From Catellatospora sp. TT07R-123 (lineage in GTDB: Bacteria > Actinomycetota > Actinomycetes > Mycobacteriales > Micromonosporaceae), in the NCBI RefSeq assembly GCF_018327705.1, contig NZ_BNEM01000001.1, positions 682,001 through 746,000 on the forward strand: a stretch of DNA of 64,000 nucleotides, in the 5' to 3' direction. The notes beneath the pieces are model-generated. The model was not told the DNA's origin and did no database searches. It saw nothing but the letters and a program-made list of their open reading frames with translations. This document shows, in pieces, positions 34,154 through 42,840 of this stretch. Both the position numbers and the translations under genes were made by a program. Positions within the stretch are counted from its first letter, which is position 1; each line of letters begins with the position of its first letter.

Positions 34154-34978
34154 TCACCGGTCGACGATGGCGGCGATCTCTTCAGGGTGTTCGGTCGGAA
34201 GGCTGTGATGCGTCGCGTGCGGCAGCTCGACGATGTCGAGTCGGCTCAGGCAGGATTCGGCCATCGCCCGTATCCTCTCGGGTCGATGCGCCCGGCTCCG
34301 CTTCGCCAGCACGAGTGTGACCGGCACCTCGAGATGGCGCAGGTCGGCCGGCTTCGGCCGTTTCGGCAGGACCAGCTTGGGGCTGGGGCGGCCCACCCGT
34401 TGCGTCGTGACCGTTCGCCACAGCGGGTCCAGGCCCATGCCGCCGGTCTCCCAGTCGAGCAGCCGGTCGAGCCGACGTGCGGTGGGTCGGAGCAGGAACG
34501 GCATCGCGTGCATCAGGTAGGCGGCGGAGAAGCCGCCGAAGCAGGTCGTCGGATCCAGCAGAACGAGCCGCGCGACACGCTTCGGGTGGGCCAGCGCACC
34601 GTTGAGGGCGACCCATCCACCGTAGGAGTGACCGACCACGGTGGCTTGTGCGCCGTCGGGGCCGAGGTGAATCCCATCGAGGACGTCACCGAACCAGGCG
34701 GCCAGGTCGTCCGGTGTCCGGGCAGGCCGGGTGGTCGTGAAGTCCTCGGTCATCTCCACCACGCACACCCGGTAACTCGCACTGAGCCGTCCGGCCACGG
34801 CCCACCAGACCACGGCGGTCGCCCCGCCGCCGGCGAGCAGCACCACGGGTGGCGCCGATGGCGGCCCGGTCAGATATACCCGGGTCGTGCCGAATCGGTG
34901 CGGCACATCGAGGTCCGCGCGGTCGGCGGGCCACCGGTCCAGCAATGCCGTGTAGGCGTGTACGAAGTCGTCACTCAT
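34154..34978 (-). CDS. Alpha/beta-hydrolase
   Basis: The ATG at 34978 is preceded by a GAGG site, giving 274 residues; the frame open to 35455 belongs to the antisense of marR. The nucleophile elbow is GHSYGG, the oxyanion segment is VVLLAGGGATAVVWW and the catalytic His is near the end in ELPHATHHSLP. It may be an esterase or lactonase. It is divergent from a MarR regulator over a palindromic operator, so it is the likely regulated gene. Confidence 0.85.
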   Translation of the reverse strand: MSDDFVHAYTALLDRWPADRADLDVPHRFGTTRVYLTGPPSAPPVVLLAGGGATAVVWWAVAGRLSASYRVCVVEMTEDFTTTRPARTPDDLAAWFGDVLDGIHLGPDGAQATVVGHSYGGWVALNGALAHPKRVARLVLLDPTTCFGGFSAAYLMHAMPFLLRPTARRLDRLLDWETGGMGLDPLWRTVTTQRVGRPSPKLVLPKRPKPADLRHLEVPVTLVLAKRSRAHRPERIRAMAESCLSRLDIVELPHATHHSLPTEHPEEIAAIVDR

Positions 34979-34994
34979 CCTCAGCCTCAGTGAT

Positions 34995-35031
34995 ATTCTC
35001 TCGATGAACGAGATAATCGATGATCGAGAGA
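34995..35031. promoter_or_regulatory. MarR operator, nested palindromes in divergent promoter
   Basis: ATTCTCTCG-5-CGAGATAAT (34995-35017) is a near-perfect dyad, and TCTCTCGAT (34997-35005) also pairs exactly with ATCGAGAGA (35023-35031). Both lie between the divergent hydrolase and marR starts. Confidence 0.65.
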
Positions 35032-35039
35032 GTACCCCG

Positions 35040-35501
35040 ATGAGCCGCCGCCCACCAGCCACCGCCCAGCTGCCGCAAATGCAACTGGTGCACCTGCTTC
35101 GCGCCGTGACGGTCGACCTCGACCTGCTCGGCGCAGGATTTGCCGGCACCCATGGTCTGCACCCGACGGATGTCCGCGCCCTCATCCATCTGCTCGACGC
35201 CGATCGGACCGGCGTCGCTGCGACTCCCGGCTGGCTGGGCGCACAGGTCGGGCTCAACTCCGCCTCGACGACGGCGCTCATCGATCGGCTGGCGCGGCTC
35301 GGGCATGTCCGGCGATCACGGGATGCTGCCGACCGGCGTCGGGTGTTGCTCAGCGTCGACCCGTCCGCAGTCGAACTCGGCTGGATGTTCTTCGGCCCCC
35401 TCATCGAGCGCATGGTCACCGCGATGCAGGCCTTCACCGACGACGAACTCGACACCGCCCGCCGATTCCTACAGGCGATGCACGGTGCCGTACAGGTATG
35501 A
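35040..35501 (+). CDS. MarR-family transcriptional regulator
   Basis: I place the start at the ATG at 35040 (GAGAGAG upstream), because the earlier in-frame ATG at 35004 lies inside the operator. The 153-residue product shows a MarR winged helix: LHPTDVRALIHLLDAD, then GWLGAQVGLNSASTTALIDR as recognition helix, then LGHVRRSRDAADRRRVLLSV as wing. It probably represses itself and the divergent hydrolase and releases DNA on binding a small aromatic ligand, as is usual for the family. Confidence 0.85.
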   Translation: MSRRPPATAQLPQMQLVHLLRAVTVDLDLLGAGFAGTHGLHPTDVRALIHLLDADRTGVAATPGWLGAQVGLNSASTTALIDRLARLGHVRRSRDAADRRRVLLSVDPSAVELGWMFFGPLIERMVTAMQAFTDDELDTARRFLQAMHGAVQV

Positions 35502-35572
35502 CCTAGTTCCCCCGCTGGAACACCACGTGGCGCGATAAATGCAGTGGCAGGAAGCGGGCGCCCATCGGGCCG

Positions 35573-35611
35573 CTGGCGGGTGCCACAGGATGCCTGCGCA
35601 ACACCCGCCAG
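35573..35611 (+). terminator. Hairpin terminator after marR
   Basis: CTGGCGGGTG (35573-35582) pairs exactly with CACCCGCCAG (35602-35611), followed by an A/T-richer stretch. Confidence 0.5.
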
Positions 35612-35739
35612 TCGCGATGGATCGTTTAGCTATTGTTCATGGTCGCGTTCGGTCTGAGTTCGTGGCGATGCGGCGTGTCGGGCGTGTCCCGAGGAGGTCG
35701 CGGGCCCACTGCGCGCTGTCGTGAGCCGAGGCGGGTAGG

Positions 35740-36126
35740 GAGTGGGCCAACGCGTACGCGTTCGGCACTCCGACCCGTTTCGGCAACACCACCGCCCAGC
35801 TCAAGCAGTTCCTCGATACCACCGGCGGGCTCTGGCTCGCCGGCAAGCTCGCCGACAAGCCGGTCACCAGCTTCACCTCGACGATCAACGCGCACGGCGG
35901 CATGGAAAGCACGATCCTGTCGCTCAACAACGTCTTCTACCACTGGGGCTGCATCATCGTCGGGCCCGGCTACACCGACGACAGCGTGTACGCCTCCGGC
36001 GGCAACCCGTACGGCACCTCGTGGGCCTCGGGCACGCAGGGCAACAAACCCGACGCTGCGGCCACGGCCGCAGCGCGCTACCAGGGTAGGCGCCTGGCGA
36101 TCATCGCCGGGAGACTGCTGGACTGA
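35740..36126 (+). pseudogene. WrbA-like flavodoxin-fold quinone reductase, 5'-truncated
   Basis: The frame preserves about 128 residues beginning EWANAYAFGTPTRFGN. It continues with LKQFLDTTGGLWLAGKLADK, then INAHGGMEST and FYHWGCIIVGPGY. These are the conserved C-terminal two thirds of WrbA/NQO-type proteins, which reduce quinones with FMN. The first roughly 70 residues, including the N-terminal phosphate-binding loop, are missing and an in-frame stop precedes the fragment. Confidence 0.75.
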
Positions 36127-36305
36127 GGGGCCTATACGGCCCTGGCCGTCCTGCACAGAGAACGCCGATGGGGCCTGATGGGCCGGGACGGAACGTTACG
36201 CGCCGACGGCGCGCAGTTGCTGACCGAGAGGCCGCCGCTGCCGGCGCTGACAGCCTCGCCTGCCCATAGTGGTTGGCCGTCGCCGACGAGGTTGCACAGC
36301 CGCTA

Positions 36306-36734
36306 TTAGGGTGCCAGCTTCGCGGTCATGGTCGGTTCGATGACGAGCACTTTCGAAAACGCACAGCGAATTCGAGCCTGTTCGGCCAGGTGTTGGAAGA
36401 TCTGCTGTGACATCCCGGGGGCCTTCGCCTCGACGGTGAGGTGCAGGGCGACGATCGCGGGACCTCGGTCATCGACACCCATTGTCACGTCTGCTGTGGT
36501 GGTCACCGAGGCGATCTGGGAGCCTTCCTTGCCGGAGATGTTGGACAGGGCCTGGTTGTAGCAGGCAGCGTATGCCGCCGCGAGCAGCTCTTCCGGGCAT
36601 GCTCCCTCGGCCCCCTGGAAGCGGCTCGCGTACGTGTATGGCACGGCGTCGAGGGTGGCGCTGGTGGTGAAGATTGTTCCGGCACCGTCCTGGAGCGTTC
36701 CAGTCCAGTCCGAGTGGCCGCTTACCGGGCGCAT
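36306..36734 (-). CDS. OsmC-family peroxiredoxin
   Basis: The 142-residue protein has the OsmC/Ohr layout with GACPEELLAAAYAACYNQALS, whose cysteines sit in the first helix, and the second conserved Cys in ARIRCAFSKVL. These proteins reduce organic hydroperoxides through a Cys pair. The start ATG at 36734 follows a GGAG-type site (AAGGAGTGAG). A perfect 18-bp palindrome lies 19 bp upstream and may be its operator. Confidence 0.85.
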   Translation of the reverse strand: MRPVSGHSDWTGTLQDGAGTIFTTSATLDAVPYTYASRFQGAEGACPEELLAAAYAACYNQALSNISGKEGSQIASVTTTADVTMGVDDRGPAIVALHLTVEAKAPGMSQQIFQHLAEQARIRCAFSKVLVIEPTMTAKLAP

Positions 36735-36752
36735 CTCACTCCTTCACCTGAT

Positions 36753-36770
36753 GGGGCGCTGCAGCGCCCC
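36753..36770. promoter_or_regulatory. Perfect 18-bp palindrome upstream of osmC-like gene
   Basis: GGGGCGCTGCAGCGCCCC is fully self-complementary without a loop. It is either an operator for the OsmC gene or part of a terminator for the upstream hydrolase. Confidence 0.4.
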
Positions 36771-36878
36771 GGTCCCGGGCGCGCCGGTGTCCTCGCGGCG
36801 GCTGTGCCCGCTCGGGAGCCTTCCCGGCAGACCGCAACAAGTGACCGCCGATGAAGGCGGCGCTCGGATAAGGGCCGT

Positions 36879-37868
36879 TCATGGCGTCGTGGACAGCCAG
36901 GTAAGGAAGTCCACGAGTTCCCGGTTGACTTCGTTGGGGCGTTCCTGCTGGGTCCAGTGGCCGCAGCCGGGTAGGATCAGGGCGCGCCACAGCCGTGGCG
37001 CGGCCTGCTCTACGGTGTTCAAGGTGGCCTCGACGCCGCGCAGGCCGACGACCATGTCACGGTCTCCGGCGAGGTAGAGCGCGGGCACCTCGATCCGGCG
37101 GCCGCGGAAGGCCGCGAGCAGTTCCCAGTTGCGTTCGATGTTGCGGTACCAGTTGAGGCCGCCGGTGAAGGCTCGGTCGCCGTGGCGGGAGTAGTCGGCC
37201 ACGAAGGCCGCGATGTCGTCTTCGGTGAGCCAGTTCGGCAGTCGTATCGGGTCAGGCATCACGTCCAGCAGCGTGCCCTGGTCGGGGACGATCCATGGGC
37301 GGGGCGGATCGCTGGATGGGCTGTCGCCCGAGGCGCCGGCCAGTAACCGGCGGAACGTGGTCGCCGGGTCTTGGGCCAGCATGGCGTCAGCTACCCCGGG
37401 CTGCTGGAAGACGACCTGGTAGTAGCCGTCGCCGAAGCTTTTGCGGGTGACCGACGGCGGAGTCATCCCTGCGGGCAGGACCGGCGGGACGCTCAGGCCC
37501 GCCACCGCGCGTACGACGTCCGGGCGCAGCATCGCGGTCACCCAGGCGACCGGGGCGCCCCAGTCGTGGCCGACGAGCACCGCCGTCTGCTCGCCGAGCG
37601 CGTCGATGAGCCCGATGACGTCGCCGGCGAGATGGAACAGGCTGTAGGCCTGTACGTCGTCTGGCTGGTCGCTGCGGGCGTATCCACGCTGGTCAGGGGC
37701 GACGACTCGGTATCCTGCCGCGGCCAGCGGGCCGAACTGGTGCCGCCACGAGTACCAGCTCTCCGGGAATCCGTGCAGCAGTAGAACCAGCGGGCCCGTT
37801 CCCTGCTCGGCGACGTGCAGGTTGACGCCGTTGACCGTGATGTACCTGTGCTGGACGTCGTCCGCCAT
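36879..37868 (-). CDS. Epoxide-hydrolase-type alpha/beta-hydrolase
   Basis: The ATG at 37868 has GAGGGGA upstream and gives 329 residues. Characteristic blocks are LLHGFPESWYSWRHQF (oxyanion HGxP), GHDWGAPVAW (Asp nucleophile in GHDWG), a cap domain with EDDIAAFVADYSRHG and tyrosine-containing NWYRNIERNW, and ILPGCGHWTQQERP with the catalytic His. This is the standard soluble epoxide hydrolase architecture: ester formation on Asp, then hydrolysis to a diol. The substrate is unknown. Confidence 0.87.
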   Translation of the reverse strand: MADDVQHRYITVNGVNLHVAEQGTGPLVLLLHGFPESWYSWRHQFGPLAAAGYRVVAPDQRGYARSDQPDDVQAYSLFHLAGDVIGLIDALGEQTAVLVGHDWGAPVAWVTAMLRPDVVRAVAGLSVPPVLPAGMTPPSVTRKSFGDGYYQVVFQQPGVADAMLAQDPATTFRRLLAGASGDSPSSDPPRPWIVPDQGTLLDVMPDPIRLPNWLTEDDIAAFVADYSRHGDRAFTGGLNWYRNIERNWELLAAFRGRRIEVPALYLAGDRDMVVGLRGVEATLNTVEQAAPRLWRALILPGCGHWTQQERPNEVNRELVDFLTWLSTTP

Positions 37869-38166
37869 ACGATCCCCTCGAAGTCCGCGTGATCGCGAAG
37901 CACGCCATGGCAGGACGAGCCGGCGTATAGCACGGCTCGCATCGGTCGTCATGCGCCGTAGACGCCATGCCGGGGCCGGGACTTCGCACGTCAGGCAACG
38001 ACTCGACCTGCGCCGACGACGCGACCCAGAGTCCCAGTGCCTGCCCTCTGACCTGCTGCGGGGCCGGCCTGCGGGACAACACGGCCGCCACCGGCGGATT
38101 GGCTCTGGCTCCGAAGCGGCGAGGCCAGGCAGGCTGAGCATCGGATGCCGTACGTGAGGAGTGGTT

Positions 38167-38325
38167 ATGCAGGTTGCCGTGGTGACCTTCGACGGGTTCA
38201 ACGAGCTCGACAGCTTCATAGCTTCCGCGCTGATCAACCGGTGCCGTAAGGACGGCTTGGAGGCTTTCATCACGACGCCGACGCCGGTGGTCACGTCGAT
38301 GAACGGCGTCGAGGTGAGCGGCCAG
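38167..38325 (+). pseudogene. DJ-1/PfpI-family gene, N-terminal fragment
   Basis: After GAGGA, the ATG opens MQVAVVTFDGFNELDSFIAS, continuing to VTSMNGVEVSG. This is the beginning of a class-I-glutamine-amidotransferase-like (DJ-1/PfpI) protein. The frame is lost exactly where the IS6-type transposase tail begins, so the catalytic cysteine half is gone. Confidence 0.65.
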
Positions 38326-38545
38326 CGTGCAGTACGCGAACAATCCGATCGAGGCCGATCACAGCCGCCTCAAACACCGGTTGAGATCGATGCGTGGGTT
38401 GCGAACGGAGAAGACGGCACAGATCGTCATCGCCGGGCACGCCTTCATGCAGAACCTACGCCGCGGACACTACGAACTCGCCATCGACATCCCACCCGCC
38501 CGGCGGGTCGCCGCTGCATTCGCCGAACTCGCCAAGGCGATCTGA
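38326..38545 (+). mobile_element. IS6-family transposase C-terminal relic
   Basis: The frame ending at 38545 encodes about 72 residues: YANNPIEADHSRLKHRLRSM, then GLRTEKTAQIVIAGHAFMQN and LRRGHY. This matches the end of IS6-family DDE transposases, including the catalytic Glu region. The DD part of the enzyme and the other IS end are missing. Confidence 0.8.
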
Positions 38546-38598
38546 CCCACGGACACGACACCGGTTCAACGCGTCCATCGATCCCAGCAATGCAACGG

Positions 38599-38644
38599 CG
38601 CCGGTGCGCCCCGCCGGGAGCGGCACGGCGGGGGCGCACCGGCG
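38599..38644 (-). terminator. Strong terminator of the NlpC/P60 gene
   Basis: CGCCGGTGCGCCCCGCCG (38599-38616) pairs with 38626-38644, leaving one bulged G. It starts 5 nt beyond the stop. Confidence 0.7.
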
Positions 38645-38648
38645 GTGG

Positions 38649-39560
38649 TCAGCAGTTGCGGATGTCGTTGCCGTTGTTGTCCTTTGCCACGTCGTTGCCC
38701 CAGCGGGTGAGGTAGTACGCGGACACGTACTGGCGGGCGGGGCCGACGTCGGGGTCGGTGAGCAGCCACCAGTGGTTGTACGAGGAGCCGTTGCGCACTT
38801 CCCGGCCCCAGACCCGGCAGTAGACGTAGTTGGTCGCCGCCCACAGGGTGCCGGTCGGGGTGGTGGAGGTCGGCGAGGCGTAGACCGAGGCGTTGGCGAA
38901 CGTGTCGACCCACACCTTGCTCGGCGGGGGCGTGGTGGTGCCCCCGCCGCCGTAGAGGCGGACAGCGCCGTAGTAGTCGCCGTGGTTGTAGAGGGCGGTC
39001 ACCCGCACGTACCCGCCGGAGTAGGGTGCCTCGACGATCTGGCCCTGGCCCAGATAGATCGCGACATGGTGGATCGTGCTCGCGGTGCCCCCGAAGAAGA
39101 CCAGGTCACCGGGCAGCAGCGGAGCGGTGCCCTGACCGGCCGTGAACCGGGCGACCGCCCGCGAGGTCTGGTACTGCTCGCGGCTGGTGCCGGGGATGAC
39201 GTCGGCTCCGACGGCCAGGTAGTAGGCGTAGCGGACCATGCCCGAGCAGTCGAGTCCGCGCACGTTGCAGTCGTTGGGCGCGCCGTTGGACGGGTCGCAG
39301 ATGCCGTAGGACGGGCCGGGCGTCGGGCCGTGCCCGCCGCCCCAGGAGTACGGCGTGCCGATCAGGCCGCATGCCCTGGTGACCGCCGCCTGCGCCTGCG
39401 AAGCGGCGCCGGAGGAGAGGACACCGCAGGTGGCGGCGGACGCGGGCGGGACCTTGCCGGTGGCGGCCAGGAGGCCGGTGGCCATCGCCACCACCGCGGC
39501 CAGGCGCACGGCGGTAGCGATCAGGTGAGCACGAGCCCGCGCGGGAGGGACTGGAACCAT
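38649..39560 (-). CDS. Secreted NlpC/P60 cell-wall hydrolase with SH3-like tail
   Basis: The ATG at 39560 (GCGAGG upstream) gives 303 residues with a signal peptide (about 1-42, ending ASA). The NlpC/P60 domain (about 60-205) has the catalytic Cys in RGLDCSGMVRYAYY, the His in TIHHVAIYLG and GDLVFFGG between them. After a Gly/Thr/Pro linker, residues about 220-303 look like an SH3-type domain (VYASPTSTTPTGTLWAATNY, CRVWG). It should cut peptidoglycan stem peptides outside the cell. Confidence 0.88.
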   Translation of the reverse strand: MVPVPPARARAHLIATAVRLAAVVAMATGLLAATGKVPPASAATCGVLSSGAASQAQAAVTRACGLIGTPYSWGGGHGPTPGPSYGICDPSNGAPNDCNVRGLDCSGMVRYAYYLAVGADVIPGTSREQYQTSRAVARFTAGQGTAPLLPGDLVFFGGTASTIHHVAIYLGQGQIVEAPYSGGYVRVTALYNHGDYYGAVRLYGGGGTTTPPPSKVWVDTFANASVYASPTSTTPTGTLWAATNYVYCRVWGREVRNGSSYNHWWLLTDPDVGPARQYVSAYYLTRWGNDVAKDNNGNDIRNC

Positions 39561-39596
39561 GGATACCTCGCAGAGTGAGGAGTAGGGCCTCAAATC

Positions 39597-39642
39597 AGAT
39601 CGACCGATCTCTATCGCCCTGCGATGATAGACTTCGATCTAT
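39597..39642. promoter_or_regulatory. Two short dyads upstream of the NlpC/P60 gene
   Basis: AGATCGACCGATCT (39597-39610) is a 6+2+6 dyad and ATAGA-6-TCTAT (39627-39642) a second one. They lie 37-82 bp upstream of the start and may be binding sites. The regulator is unknown. Confidence 0.3.
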
Positions 39643-39866
39643 TTGACTTCCATGGCGGGGGTCTTCACTTGTTCGTCCGATGTGGTGTGTGAATCCCATA
39701 CATCGGCTATCGCGAGCTGGTGGCGGCCCCTGGTGCCGGACCGGCAGGTCGTTCCATCCACGCGGACCGCCGCCAGTCCGTTTCGCGTACGAGGCATCAG
39801 CGAGGAAGGGGACTGCGTGACGAACGACCCCGTCGCTCATTCAGTGGTGATGCATGGTGACCCGGC

Positions 39867-40304
39867 GTGACCCTGATGGCACTACTCGGCGGCATCGGCG
39901 GCGGCGTCACCCACGACGCGCTGCTCAATGTGGTGCCGGCCGCGCTGACCAACCCGGCGTACATCACCCTCAGCGTGATCTTCGGATTCATCGGCTACCA
40001 CCTCGCCTACAACGAGGCGCAACTGTTCCGAGAGGGCTTCTTCCAGTTATTGACGGTGTTCTCGCTGACCTGGTACTCGGTCGCGGCTGCGGAGAAGGCC
40101 GCCGCCGAGGCGCTGCCCGCGGTCGGCATCCTGCTGGTGGCAGTCGTCTGCGCGACCGCTGGCCGCCGGGCCTGCCGAGTCGTCACCCACAACCCAAACC
40201 TGCTGCTGGGCCGTAACCTGCACGACCGGTCGCACCGCGAACGGCAGGACCTCGGCCTGGCCGTGGAAGCGCAGCCGCCGGCAGCACAGCCCGGGCACGA
40301 GTGA
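39867..40304 (+). pseudogene. TRIC-type cation channel (UPF0126), truncated at both ends
   Basis: The GTG frame starts MTLMALLGGIGGGVTHDALL, then VVPAALTNPAYI and FREGFFQLLTVFSLTWY, the conserved glycine-rich middle of UPF0126/TRIC channels. The first three helices of the family are missing upstream. After helix 3 of the fragment the sequence changes to a polar, non-family tail. I read it as a gene remnant rather than a working K+ or cation channel, though a short variant cannot be excluded. Confidence 0.55.
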
Positions 40305-40654
40305 GCGATCGGCTATGCGGCTGGGGCCTACCTGGTCCGCGCGGCCGGTGTCGAGATCACCGACGCCCTCGTACGGACGTTCCAGCGTTCACGTTTGCGG
40401 CGTGGGCGACGGCGTACGGCGGTGTAACTCCTTGCGTACCTCGCCCTCGACGTACCCCAGCGGTATCTCGGTGGCTGCGAGGCCGCCGTCGATCGGTGTC
40501 AACCGGTAGCAAAACCGGCGAATTCCAGCCGACCCGGCGCCACTCCCGCCTAGCCTGGAGCCTGTCGGCACGGCTTAGGGGGGTGCCGTTCATGGCACTA
40601 CATGCGGGCAGAAGACCAGGCGCCCGGTCCAGACGCCACGCGGGAAACACCGTG
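40305..40654. other. Intergenic stretch between two gene relics
   Basis: Nothing convincing is seen. Open frames exist on both strands, but none shows a domain, and the flanking genes are both fragments. Confidence 0.4.
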
Positions 40655-41292
40655 GTCTCGGCGGCGAACCCGGCTCCACCACCGGCTCCAGCGAGGCGTG
40701 CATGCTCGCCGGAATGGCACTCAAACGACGCTGGGCTGTCAGCCGGGGGCGGACCTCGACGGACAGGCCCAATCTCGTCATGGGCGTCAACGTGCAGGTG
40801 TGCTGGGACAAGTTCTGCAACTACTGGGAGGTCGAGCCGCGGCTGGTGCCGATGGACGGCGACCGCTTCCACCTCTCGGCCCAGGAGGCGGTCGCCCGCT
40901 GCGACGAGAACACGATCGGTGTCGTCGCGATCCTCGACTCCACGTTCGACGGCAGCTACGAGCCCGTCGCCGAGATCGCGGCGGCGCTCGACGACCTGCA
41001 GGAGCGCACCGGCTGGAACATCCCGCTGCATGTCGACGGGGCTTCCGGCGCCATGGTCGCCCCCTTCCTCGACGTCTCCCGGCGGCTGCGCGAGCGGGGC
41101 TGGCTGGTCCCCGCGTACACGTTCCCGCAGAACCGCCCCGACCTCGCCGTGCTGCGGATCGTGGTACGAAACGGCTTCTCCCACGACCTCGCCGACCTGC
41201 TGCTCGACGACCTCGACCGGCTCCTGCCCGAACTCGCCGCGCAATCCGGGCCGCAGCACAGGCCTGAGGCGGCGTCCGCGTTCCACCACTGA
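40655..41292 (+). pseudogene. Glutamate decarboxylase with internal deletion
   Basis: The frame contains [20 protein letters not shown], then [18 protein letters not shown] and [15 protein letters not shown], the first half of a PLP-dependent glutamate decarboxylase. It jumps directly to [19 protein letters not shown], which belongs to the C-terminal domain. The 130-150 residues between, including the SxxHK lysine that holds PLP, are missing, and so is the N-terminus. The protein cannot be active as a decarboxylase. Confidence 0.75.
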
Positions 41293-41316
41293 CCCGACCA
41301 CCGACTGGAGGCCTCA

Positions 41317-42144
41317 ATGTGTCGATGGCTCGCCTACTCGGGCTCGCCCGTGCTCCTGGACGACCTGCTCTACAAGCCGAAGCATTCGCTGATCGACCAG
41401 AGCCTGCACTCCACCCTCGGCGTGGAGACGACCAACGGCGACGGCTTCGGCGTCGGCTGGTACACGGGGACGGACCCCGGCGTCTTCCACGGCATCGGTC
41501 CCGCCTGGAACAACCGCAACCTGCGCAACCTCGCCGCACACATCCAGGCGCCGATCGCGCTAGCCCACATCAGGGCCTCGACCGGTACGCCCGTCCAGGA
41601 GAGCAACTGCCACCCGTTCCAGTTCCGGAACTGGCTGTGGATGCACAACGGCTCCATCGCCGCCTTCCCCACCGTCAAACGGGACCTCGTCCTGAAGGTC
41701 GACCCGCAGCTGTACCCGTTCATCGAGGGCTCGACCGACTCGGAGCTGATGTTCTTTCTCGCGCTCACCTTCGGGCTGCGCGACGATGCGCCGGGCGCGG
41801 TGGCGCGCATGGTCGGATTCGTCGAGAAGACCGGGCGGGAGCACGGGATCGAACACCCGATCCAGATGACGGTCGCCGCCTCGGACGGGATACGGGTGTG
41901 GGCGTTCCGCTACTCCTCCATCGGCGACTCCCGCTCGCTCTTCTACAGCACCAACGTCGCCACGCTGCGCGGGCTTCACCCTGACGTCACCGTGCTGCAG
42001 CATGTCTCGGACGAGAGCCGGCTCATCGTCTCCGAACCGCTCGGCGACCTACCCGGAGCGTGGAACGCGGTGCCGGAGTCCACCTACGGCGTCATCCAGG
42101 CGGGCGCCGACGTCATCACGTCCTTCCGGCCGCAGTGGCCGTGA
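41317..42144 (+). CDS. Class II glutamine amidotransferase
   Basis: The 275-residue protein begins MCRWLAYSG, with Cys2 as the N-terminal nucleophile after methionine removal, and GGAGG precedes the ATG. Blocks typical of the YafJ/EgtC-like group follow: TTNGDGFGVGWY, ALAHIRASTGTPVQESNCHP and FRNWLWMHNGSI. It hydrolyses an amide in glutamine or a gamma-glutamyl compound. Without neighbouring egt genes I would not call it EgtC. Its stop codon lies inside a perfect palindromic terminator. Confidence 0.88.
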   Translation: MCRWLAYSGSPVLLDDLLYKPKHSLIDQSLHSTLGVETTNGDGFGVGWYTGTDPGVFHGIGPAWNNRNLRNLAAHIQAPIALAHIRASTGTPVQESNCHPFQFRNWLWMHNGSIAAFPTVKRDLVLKVDPQLYPFIEGSTDSELMFFLALTFGLRDDAPGAVARMVGFVEKTGREHGIEHPIQMTVAASDGIRVWAFRYSSIGDSRSLFYSTNVATLRGLHPDVTVLQHVSDESRLIVSEPLGDLPGAWNAVPESTYGVIQAGADVITSFRPQWP

Positions 42145-42158
42145 CACGGCCACTGCGG
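42130..42158 (+). terminator. 29-nt palindromic terminator spanning the stop codon
   Basis: CCGCAGTGGCCGTG (42130-42143) pairs with CACGGCCACTGCGG (42145-42158) around one A, so the effective loop is 3-5 nt. The TGA is at 42142-42144. Confidence 0.7.
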
Positions 42159-42241
42159 ACTGCAGCCGACTGCGCCCAGGTCACCTGCCGTGGCGCACCG
42201 GCCCATGAGCACCCCTGGCCGGCTTCGTACGCTTGCATCTC

Positions 42242-42780
42242 TTACGCGCCGGCCAGCGCTTCGACCTGCGCCCAGACGGCGGCGGTGCGCGACGCTTCCA
42301 CGACCGGGCGGCGCAGGTGCGCCACGGCCCAGGCTGCCTGCGCCTGCGTGGTGGCCGCCTTGCCGTGCAGTTCGGTCGTACGCGGTGCGCCAGTCGTGGA
42401 ACCGGACCGCGCCCAGGCCCCGGGCCGGCCCCTGCCGGAACAGGAACTCGTCGTCGGCGGGGTCCTGGCGGGTCGGCACGGGCGCGAAGTCGGCCGGGTG
42501 GAACAGGTAGTTCGGCATGAACTTCAGGATCAGCACGAGGTTGACGTGGACGGTGCCCTCGAGCTTCGGCAGGCCGCGGATGTCCTTGGCTGCCTTGTCG
42601 AAGTAAGGTGTCGGCCTCGAAGCCCTTCGCGGCGAGCACGTCCCACAGCAGGTCGACGACCCGCTCGCCCTCGGTGGTGACCTTCATCTTGGTCATCGGG
42701 TTGAACAGCAGGCAGCGTCGGTCGTCGGGGGCCGCCGAGCGGAAGTGGTCGACGGCGCGGTCCGGAACGCAACCTGTCAT
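42242..42780 (-). pseudogene. Acyl-CoA dehydrogenase fragment with frameshifts
   Basis: The minus strand reads HFRSAAPDDRRCLLFNPMTK, then MKVTTEGERVVDLLWDVLAA, in one frame. An extra T near 42605 moves the continuation (YFDKAAKDIRGLPKLEGTVH, then LILKFMPNYLFHP and FLFRQGPARGLG) to a second frame. A further shift near 42385 leads to a third frame ending at 42242. These blocks are from the middle and late part of a large acyl-CoA dehydrogenase. The N-terminal domains are absent. Confidence 0.65.
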
Positions 42781-42821
42781 GCCGACAGAGGTAGAGTTGA
42801 GTCGTTACCCGGGGACTGTCG

Positions 42822-42840
42822 CATCCGCCGTCGGCGGATG
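42822..42840. terminator. Short perfect hairpin
   Basis: CATCCGCC (42822-42829) pairs with GGCGGATG (42833-42840) with a 3-nt loop, about 100 bp before the slipin gene. Confidence 0.4.

Noticed and set aside
39594-39866. c-di-AMP (ydaO) riboswitch expected before some actinobacterial NlpC/P60 genes
   Set aside because: The conserved purine-rich core is not visible; only two short dyads are present.
40389-40571. Minus-strand 60-codon frame with YRLTPIDGGLAATEIPLGYV
   Set aside because: It looks somewhat protein-like, but it has no ribosome site and no family I recognise, and lies between two relics.
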